From NCBI RefSeq assembly GCF_001905885.1, contig NZ_LIYH01000001.1:186001-250000 (forward strand): a stretch of 64,000 nucleotides of DNA, written 5' to 3'. Position 1 is the stretch's first letter. Every line of letters starts with the position of its first letter. The notes under the pieces were generated by a model. It did not search any database and was not told where the DNA came from. It saw nothing but the letters and a program-made list of their open reading frames with translations. This document shows, piece after piece, positions 59,332-64,000 of the stretch. The translations under genes were made by a program, and so were the position numbers. This stretch comes from Streptomyces sp. CB03234 (GTDB taxonomy: Bacteria; Actinomycetota; Actinomycetes; Streptomycetales; Streptomycetaceae).

Positions 59332-60180
59332 TCAGTTCTTGACCGCGCCCGAGGTGATCCCACCCACGATGTGCTTGCCGAGCAGCGCGAAGACCAGCAG
59401 CAGCGGCACGGTGGAGATCAACGCGCCGGTCAGCACGATTGCCTGGTTGATGGTGTGATTCCCCGAGCCGAGCCCGGCGAGCGCCACCTGGAGGGTCGGA
59501 TTGCCGTCCGGCGTCAGCGCGATGAACGGCCAGAAGAAGTCGTTCCAGGCCTGGACGAAGACCAGCATGCCCAGCACGGCCATGGCGGGCCGGGCGACGG
59601 GGAAGACGACGTGCCAGATGATCCGCAGGCTGTGCGCACCGTCCACCCGCGCCGCCTCCACCAGCTCCACGGGCAGCGCCTCCAGCAGGTACTGCCGCAT
59701 GAAGAACACGCCGAAGGCCGCCACCAGGGACGGAAGGACCACCGACTGGAGCTGGTCCACCCACCCCAGGTCGGTGATGATCCGGTACAGCGGGATGACG
59801 CTGAGCTGCGGCGGGATCGTCATCGTCGCCACCACCAGCGCGAGCAGCGCGTTGCGGCCCCGGAACGGCAGCTTGGCGAAGGCGAACCCGGCGAGCGTGG
59901 AGAACACGACGGTCGACACCGCCACCAGACCCGCCACGACCGTGGTGTTGACCAGCGCCTCACCCATGTCCACCTGGTTCCAGGCGAAGGTGAGGTTGTC
60001 GAGCAGATGCGGCCCCGGCAGCAGCGGCGCCGGCGCCTCCACCACACGCTCACCGGTGTGCGAGGCGGCGACGAGGTTCCAGTACAGCGGGAAGAGCGAC
60101 ACCAGGGCCGCCAGGCCCAGCAGGACGTACGTCAGCGGGCCCGCGTGGTGCTGGCGCCCCGCCGTCTGCGTGATCTTCAC
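59332..60180 (-). CDS. cebG: CebG, cellobiose/cellotriose ABC permease
   Basis: CUT1-family (MalG-type) permease of 282 residues, six membrane segments starting LTYVLLGLAALVSLFPLYW. EAA loop EAARVDGAHSLRIIWHVVFP. The GTG at 60180 overlaps the cebF stop by 4 bp. Third gene of cebEFG, upstream of bglC. Confidence 0.9.
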   Translation of the reverse strand: MKITQTAGRQHHAGPLTYVLLGLAALVSLFPLYWNLVAASHTGERVVEAPAPLLPGPHLLDNLTFAWNQVDMGEALVNTTVVAGLVAVSTVVFSTLAGFAFAKLPFRGRNALLALVVATMTIPPQLSVIPLYRIITDLGWVDQLQSVVLPSLVAAFGVFFMRQYLLEALPVELVEAARVDGAHSLRIIWHVVFPVARPAMAVLGMLVFVQAWNDFFWPFIALTPDGNPTLQVALAGLGSGNHTINQAIVLTGALISTVPLLLVFALLGKHIVGGITSGAVKN

Positions 60181-61214
60181 GTGGTGGTCCCCCCGGTCTT
60201 CCTGGTCTCCCCGGTCTCCCTGTTCAGGCGGGCCACGAGCAGCCGGGCCGCGCCGATCAGCAGCAGGATCAGCAGCATCACCCAGGCGATCGCGGACGCC
60301 TGCCCCAGCGCCCCGGTGATCCAGCCCTTCTCGTACATCAGCAGGCTCAGCGTCTGGAACTGGTTGCCGCTGCCACCACTGACCCCGAGGCTCCCGCCGT
60401 ACAGCATCGGCTCACCGAACAGCTGGGTGGCGCCGATCGTCGAGACCACGATCGTGAACAGGATGGTGGGGCGGATGGACGGGATGGTCACGCTGATGAA
60501 CTGCCGCCAGCGCGACGCGCCGTCGAGCGACGCGGCCTCGTACAGGTCCTGGGGGACGGCCTGCATCGCGGCGAGGTAGATCAGCGCGTTGTAGCCGGTC
60601 CACCGCCAGATGACGATGACCGAGATCGCGATCTGCGCCGGCCACTTGGACGACTCCCAGTCGACCGGATCAAAACCCACCCACCCCAGCGCGGTGTTGA
60701 TCAACCCGTAGTCGCTGTTGAACAGCTGGGCGAAGACGAGCGTCGCGGCCGCGATCGACGTGGCGTACGGAGCGAGCACCGCGACCCGGAAGAACCCCCG
60801 GCCGCGCAGCTTGTAGTTGAGCAGGTGGGCCAGGCCCAGCGCCATCAGCAACTGCGGAACGGTGGAGATGACGCCGATGGTGAACGTGTTCGCCAGCGCG
60901 TTCCAGAAGAAGTCGCTGTCCCACAGGCCCGTGTAGTTGTCGAAGCCGCGCCACTGCGCCTCCCCGCCCAGCTCCACCCGGTGCAGCGAGAGCCAGCCGG
61001 TGTAGACCAGCGGGAAGAGCCCGAAGGCCGCGAAGCAGAGGAAGAAGGGCGACACGAAGGCGTACGGGGTCGCCTTCAGGTCCCAGCGGTAGAGCCGGCT
61101 GCGCCAGCCGCCGCCACCGCCTGCGTGTCGTGCCGGTGCGGGAGGCGAGGGCTCGGGCTCGGGCGGATCGGGCGGCGACGAGCCGTCGGTCGCCGCACTG
61201 ACGGAGGTGGCCAC
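60177..61214 (-). CDS. cebF: CebF, cellobiose/cellotriose ABC permease
   Basis: CUT1-family (MalF-type) permease of 345 residues. About 55 N-terminal residues are Pro/Glu/Gly-rich before the first membrane segment; EAA loop EAASLDGASRWRQFISVTIP. GTG 61214 with GGAAGGA seven bases upstream is chosen; the frame extends a further 84 codons through a Pro/His repeat that I regard as leader. It is 400 bp downstream of cebE, with a strong hairpin between them. Confidence 0.9.
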   Translation of the reverse strand: MATSVSAATDGSSPPDPPEPEPSPPAPARHAGGGGGWRSRLYRWDLKATPYAFVSPFFLCFAAFGLFPLVYTGWLSLHRVELGGEAQWRGFDNYTGLWDSDFFWNALANTFTIGVISTVPQLLMALGLAHLLNYKLRGRGFFRVAVLAPYATSIAAATLVFAQLFNSDYGLINTALGWVGFDPVDWESSKWPAQIAISVIVIWRWTGYNALIYLAAMQAVPQDLYEAASLDGASRWRQFISVTIPSIRPTILFTIVVSTIGATQLFGEPMLYGGSLGVSGGSGNQFQTLSLLMYEKGWITGALGQASAIAWVMLLILLLIGAARLLVARLNRETGETRKTGGTTT

Positions 61215-61261
61215 GAGGGCGTCCTTCCAGGTGGGTGCGTGGGTGCGGTGCGTTCGTTCCT

Positions 61262-61297
61262 GCGGTGGGTGCGGTGGGTGCGGTGGGTGCGGTGGGT
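61262..61297. repeat. Four perfect 9-bp repeats GCGGTGGGT in the cebE-cebF spacer
   Basis: Units at 61262, 61271, 61280 and 61289; two degenerate GTGGGTGC units lie around 61231-61247. The G-rich plus strand could form a G-quadruplex; the cebF mRNA leader carries the C-rich complement. Part of the 400-bp non-coding spacer 61215-61614. Confidence 0.85.
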
Positions 61298-61543
61298 GCT
61301 GCCGGGGGCGCACTGCCGGGGGCGCGCTGTAGGGGCGCGTTGTCGGCGGGGCCGCGAGGCGCCGGGGGCGGTTCCGGTGGGGCTTGCCCGGGGGCCGTTG
61401 GGGCCGGCCGGCCGTGGTCCTTGGCAGGGGGCGCGGCTTGCCCACGGCGCCAGTTGGCGCGACCACCGCGAGGCACGCCCACCGGCCCTGGACCGGGCAG
61501 GGCCCGCCGGCCCTGCCCGGGGTGTCCGGCCCGGTCCGCCGGT

Positions 61544-61585
61544 CCGCCGGGCGGCCGGGCGGCCGCCGGACCGGCCGCCCGGCGG
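61544..61585 (-). terminator. Hairpin after cebE (partial terminator or mRNA stabiliser)
   Basis: CCGCCGGGCGGCC (61544-61556) and GGCCGCCCGGCGG (61573-61585) form a perfect 13-bp stem with a 16-nt loop, 30 bp after the cebE stop. Such hairpins commonly keep binding-protein mRNA more abundant than permease mRNA. Confidence 0.75.
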
Positions 61586-61614
61586 GGGAGCGCCGGGCGG
61601 CCAGGTGCGGGGCG

Positions 61615-62970
61615 CTACTGATCGATCTTGTCGTCGATCAGCTTCTTGACGTTCTCCCAGGCGGCGTCCGGTGAGGTCCCGCGCTGCTCGATGTCGAGGA
61701 TGCCGTTGTCGGTGATGAAGGTCTTCACCTGGCCGTCGTAACGGCTGACCGGCGCGGGCGTGATGCCGGCCGCGGCCTCCGAGTAGATCTTCCCGACGGG
61801 TGTGTCACCGAAGTACGGGATCTTGGCGTTCTGCACCGTCGCCGAGGCGAGCGTGTCCTTGGTGGACGGGATGTTGCCGTTGACCCCGAACACCTTGGCG
61901 TGCTGCTCCGGAGCCGTCAGCCACGCAGCCAGCTTGGCGGCCTCCTCGGCGTGCTTGCCCGCCTTCGGTACGGCGAGGAAGGAGCCGCCCCAGTTGCCCG
62001 CGACCGGCGGGGTGGCGATGTCCCACTTGCCCTGGTTGTTGGGACCCGCCTGGTCCTTGATGATGCCGGTCATCCAGCTGGGACAGGCGACGGTCGCGAA
62101 CTTGGAGTTCTTGAACCCGGCGTTCCAGGTGCCCTTCTCGTCGAACTGCCGCAGCTTCGCCGTGATCCCGGCCTGCGCCGCCTCGACGGCCAGGTCCCAG
62201 GCCTTGCGCACGCCGGGGCTGTTCTCGTAGTCGAGCTCGCCCTTCTCGTTCGCGTACTGCTGCGGCTGGCTGGAGAGCACGGCGTTGAACAAACCGCTGG
62301 CGGAGTCGTGGAAGGCGGTGCCGGCCGGGGCGTTCTTCTGGTACGTCTTGCCGGTGGCGACGAACTTCGCCCAGTCGCCCGCCCACAGCTTGGCGACCTG
62401 GGCGCGGTCGGTGGGCAGCTTGGCCTTGGCGAAGAGGTCCTTGTTGTAGCAGATGGCCATCGGGCCGATGTCGGTGCCGAGGCCGATGACCGCGCCGTCG
62501 GCCGTCGTCGCCTGCTTGACCTTCCAGTCCAGGAAGGCCGAGGTGTCCGCGCCGCCGGTCTTCGACAGATCCACCCACTTGCTCGCCATCGCGGGGCCGA
62601 TGGCCTCGGCGATGTAACCGACCTCGATGGCCTGGATGTCGGCGAGGCCGCTGTTGCGGGAGAGGCGCAGCTTCAGTGTGTCCCAGTACTTCTGGCCGTC
62701 GGCGACGTTCGACTCGACGATCTTGATGTGCGGGTTGAGCTTCTCGTACTCGGCGTAGAGCTTGGCGCCGTTCTTGTTGTCGTAACCGAAGGAACCGAAG
62801 GTCCCGATGCGCAGGGTTATCTTCTCGTCGCCGGTGGTCCCGCCGGATCCGCTGTCGTCGCTGCTGCAGCCGGTCAAAAGGACCGCGCCGGCCGTGAGCG
62901 CCGAGAGCGCCGCGACGGCCGCGGATGCGGGGCGGCGGCGGCGTCCGCGCGTACTGCTGGAAGTGCGCAT
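61615..62970 (-). CDS. cebE: CebE, cellobiose/cellotriose-binding lipoprotein
   Basis: Solute-binding lipoprotein of 451 residues with lipobox LTGC and a Ser/Gly-rich linker. Mature start KITLRIGTFGSFGYDNKN; further family stretches SRNSGLADIQAIEVGYIAEA, IGLGTDIGPMAICYNKDLFA and NWGGSFLAVPKAG. GAGGAGAG upstream sets ATG 62970. A perfect CebR box lies about 100 bp upstream. It delivers cellobiose/cellotriose to CebFG; the ATPase (MsiK) is encoded elsewhere. Divergent from cebR. Confidence 0.92.
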   Translation of the reverse strand: MRTSSSTRGRRRRPASAAVAALSALTAGAVLLTGCSSDDSGSGGTTGDEKITLRIGTFGSFGYDNKNGAKLYAEYEKLNPHIKIVESNVADGQKYWDTLKLRLSRNSGLADIQAIEVGYIAEAIGPAMASKWVDLSKTGGADTSAFLDWKVKQATTADGAVIGLGTDIGPMAICYNKDLFAKAKLPTDRAQVAKLWAGDWAKFVATGKTYQKNAPAGTAFHDSASGLFNAVLSSQPQQYANEKGELDYENSPGVRKAWDLAVEAAQAGITAKLRQFDEKGTWNAGFKNSKFATVACPSWMTGIIKDQAGPNNQGKWDIATPPVAGNWGGSFLAVPKAGKHAEEAAKLAAWLTAPEQHAKVFGVNGNIPSTKDTLASATVQNAKIPYFGDTPVGKIYSEAAAGITPAPVSRYDGQVKTFITDNGILDIEQRGTSPDAAWENVKKLIDDKIDQ

Positions 62971-63071
62971 TCCACTCTCCTCGTCCAGGTGGTGCTGGTG
63001 TGCGCGCATAGGAGGTCCGGGTCGGCTTTCAGCGGCTCGGCGGCGGCCGTATCGGACAGCGGTGCGGGGCG

Positions 63072-63087
63072 GTGGGAGCGCTCCCAC
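63072..63087. promoter_or_regulatory. CebR box upstream of cebE
   Basis: GTGGGAGCGCTCCCAC, a 16-bp perfect palindrome containing TGGGAGCGCTCCCA (63073-63086). It sits in the 388-bp divergent cebE/cebR region 62971-63358. Confidence 0.92.
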
Positions 63088-63220
63088 ACCGCCATGCCCG
63101 GAAGGTTGCTGCCTGGCGGGGGTGGGTGTCAAGGCATGGGTGAAAAATCGCCGGTGCCGGACGGGTGTGCGCCGGCCCCGGAAGCCCGCCGGTGGCGGCG
63201 GGCGACGCTTTCGTCTACGG

Positions 63221-63234
63221 TGGGAGCGCTCCCA
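63221..63234. promoter_or_regulatory. CebR box upstream of cebR
   Basis: Perfect TGGGAGCGCTCCCA, 125 bp before the cebR ATG and 148 bp from the cebE box. It implies autoregulation, possibly with looping between the two sites. Confidence 0.9.
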
Positions 63235-63358
63235 CAGCTGGTTCTTGAAACCGGTACTCCCGCTGGCCCCGGTGCAGGGGGCACCCTCTAGGTTGACGAC
63301 AGCCACTACCTCGCTGCCTCATTGCGGGGTTCGACGTTCGACGTGCGATGGGAGACCG

Positions 63359-64000
63359 ATGGCGGTGAGCGGAAGGCAGACCGGCAGGCCCACGCTGGAG
63401 GAGGTCGCGGCCCGGGCGGGAGTCGGGCGCGGCACCGTGTCCCGGGTGATCAACGGCTCGCCGCGGGTCAGCGACCGGGCGAAGGAGGCGGTCGGCCAGG
63501 CCATCGCCGAGCTGGGGTACGTCCCCAACCGCGCCGCCCGCGCCCTGGCCGGCGCCCGCACGGACGCCATCGCCCTGGTGATACCCGAGACCGAGGCCCG
63601 CCTGTTCGCCGAGCCGTACTTCCTCGACATCATCCGGGGCGTCAGCGCCGAACTCGCGGACGCGGACCTGCAGCTGCTGCTCACCCTGATCCGGTCCAGC
63701 AAGGAGCGGCAGCGGTTCGAGCAGTACCTGTCCGCCCAGCGGGTGGACGGCGTCCTGCTCGTCTCCATCCACGGGGACGACCCGCTGCCGGACCTCGCGC
63801 GCGAACTGGGCCTGCCCGCCGTGCTCAACGGCCGCCGGTCCGCCGACGAACCCGTCGCCTACGTCGACTCCGACAACGTGGGCGCCGGCCGCTCGGCCGT
63901 CGACCACCTCACCGAACACGGCCGCCGCCGGATCGCGACCATCACGGGACCGCTCGACATGTACGTGGCGCGCTGCCGCCTGGACGGCTACCGCCAGGGC
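63359..64000 (+). CDS. cebR: CebR, LacI-family repressor (3' end outside window)
   Basis: LacI/GalR-type repressor; 214 residues are visible. The N-terminal HTH (about 9-55) reads PTLEEVAARAGVGRGTVSRV then INGSPRVSD, with the hinge helix NRAARALAGARTDAIALVIP. The periplasmic-binding-like ligand domain begins after residue 65 and includes VDGVLLVSIHGDDPLPDLA and GRSAVDHLTEHGRRRIATI. GGGAGA five bases upstream fixes ATG 63359. The three CebR boxes in the window are its expected targets; cello-oligosaccharides release it in known systems. Confidence 0.9.
   Translation, partial: MAVSGRQTGRPTLEEVAARAGVGRGTVSRVINGSPRVSDRAKEAVGQAIAELGYVPNRAARALAGARTDAIALVIPETEARLFAEPYFLDIIRGVSAELADADLQLLLTLIRSSKERQRFEQYLSAQRVDGVLLVSIHGDDPLPDLARELGLPAVLNGRRSADEPVAYVDSDNVGAGRSAVDHLTEHGRRRIATITGPLDMYVARCRLDGYRQG

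Noticed and set aside
57766..60579. A 937-residue plus-strand open frame opposite bglC and cebG
   Set aside because: Antisense shadow of two strongly supported genes; no motif, and it crosses both intergenic gaps and the CebR box.

Overview
The window reads as a high-GC actinomycete chromosome, almost certainly a Streptomyces. The GC content is extreme, GTG starts and 4-bp ATGA/GTGA gene overlaps are frequent, secreted carbohydrate-active enzymes are abundant, and DasR-type and CebR-type palindromes stand upstream of chitin- and cello-oligosaccharide genes. From memory the gene order resembles the Streptomyces coelicolor SCO2794-SCO2838 region read in reverse; this could not be checked here. 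I see no rRNA, CRISPR array, transposase, integrase or prophage.

Layout. 1-3.5 kb: a truncated Gfo/Idh/MocA oxidoreductase diverges from a ROK regulator, then a 0.96-kb non-coding stretch with two tandem-repeat families, then an LPXTG-type surface protein. 3.6-11.9 kb: an aminoethylphosphonate-type uptake and degradation locus (GntR/UTRA regulator, FAD amine oxidase, PhnX-like hydrolase, four ABC transporter genes, Tat-exported phosphatase-fold enzyme). 12-14.2 kb: a HAD phosphatase, a secreted anchored protein and a class F sortase. 14.5-23.6 kb: the polar-glycan locus, with a GH6 lipoprotein convergent on glxA-cslA, then an NlpC/P60 protein, an SPFH membrane protein and an AA10 LPMO behind a DasR-like site. 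23.7-25.6 kb: a NarL-type two-component pair. 25.8-35.3 kb: a catabolic island (IclR regulator, EhuBCDA-type transporter, DUF3830, amidase, D-2-hydroxyacid dehydrogenase, two maleate-isomerase/decarboxylase-like proteins, a flavin oxidoreductase). 35.4-41 kb: a GH18 chitinase with tandem DasR-like sites, a PAS-GGDEF-EAL protein and an M6-like metalloprotease.

41-46.2 kb: a minus-strand gene train consisting of a RecB/Cas4-like PD-(D/E)XK nuclease with four candidate Fe-S cysteines, an unassigned 528-residue protein and a Upf1-like SF1 helicase, translationally coupled, then a small protein and a prim-pol-like protein whose stop codon lies inside a tRNA-Lys gene. This split Dna2-like set is the best candidate for an undescribed system. 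46.3-54.5 kb: a phosphatase, an NsdA-like regulator, small conserved proteins, a spermidine-synthase-fold protein, an OmpR-type two-component pair and a CBM2-GH18 chitinase. 54.6-64 kb: a CebEFG-like transporter paralogue, then bglC, cebG, cebF, cebE and the start of cebR with three CebR boxes.

Three identical tRNA-Lys(CTT) genes (19.9, 25.7, 41.0 kb, all minus strand) punctuate the window. Two of them lie in 118-bp direct repeats that also carry the terminator. The common theme is polysaccharide turnover: chitinases, LPMO, GH6, GH1 and cello-oligosaccharide uptake, beside glycan synthesis at the hyphal tip.
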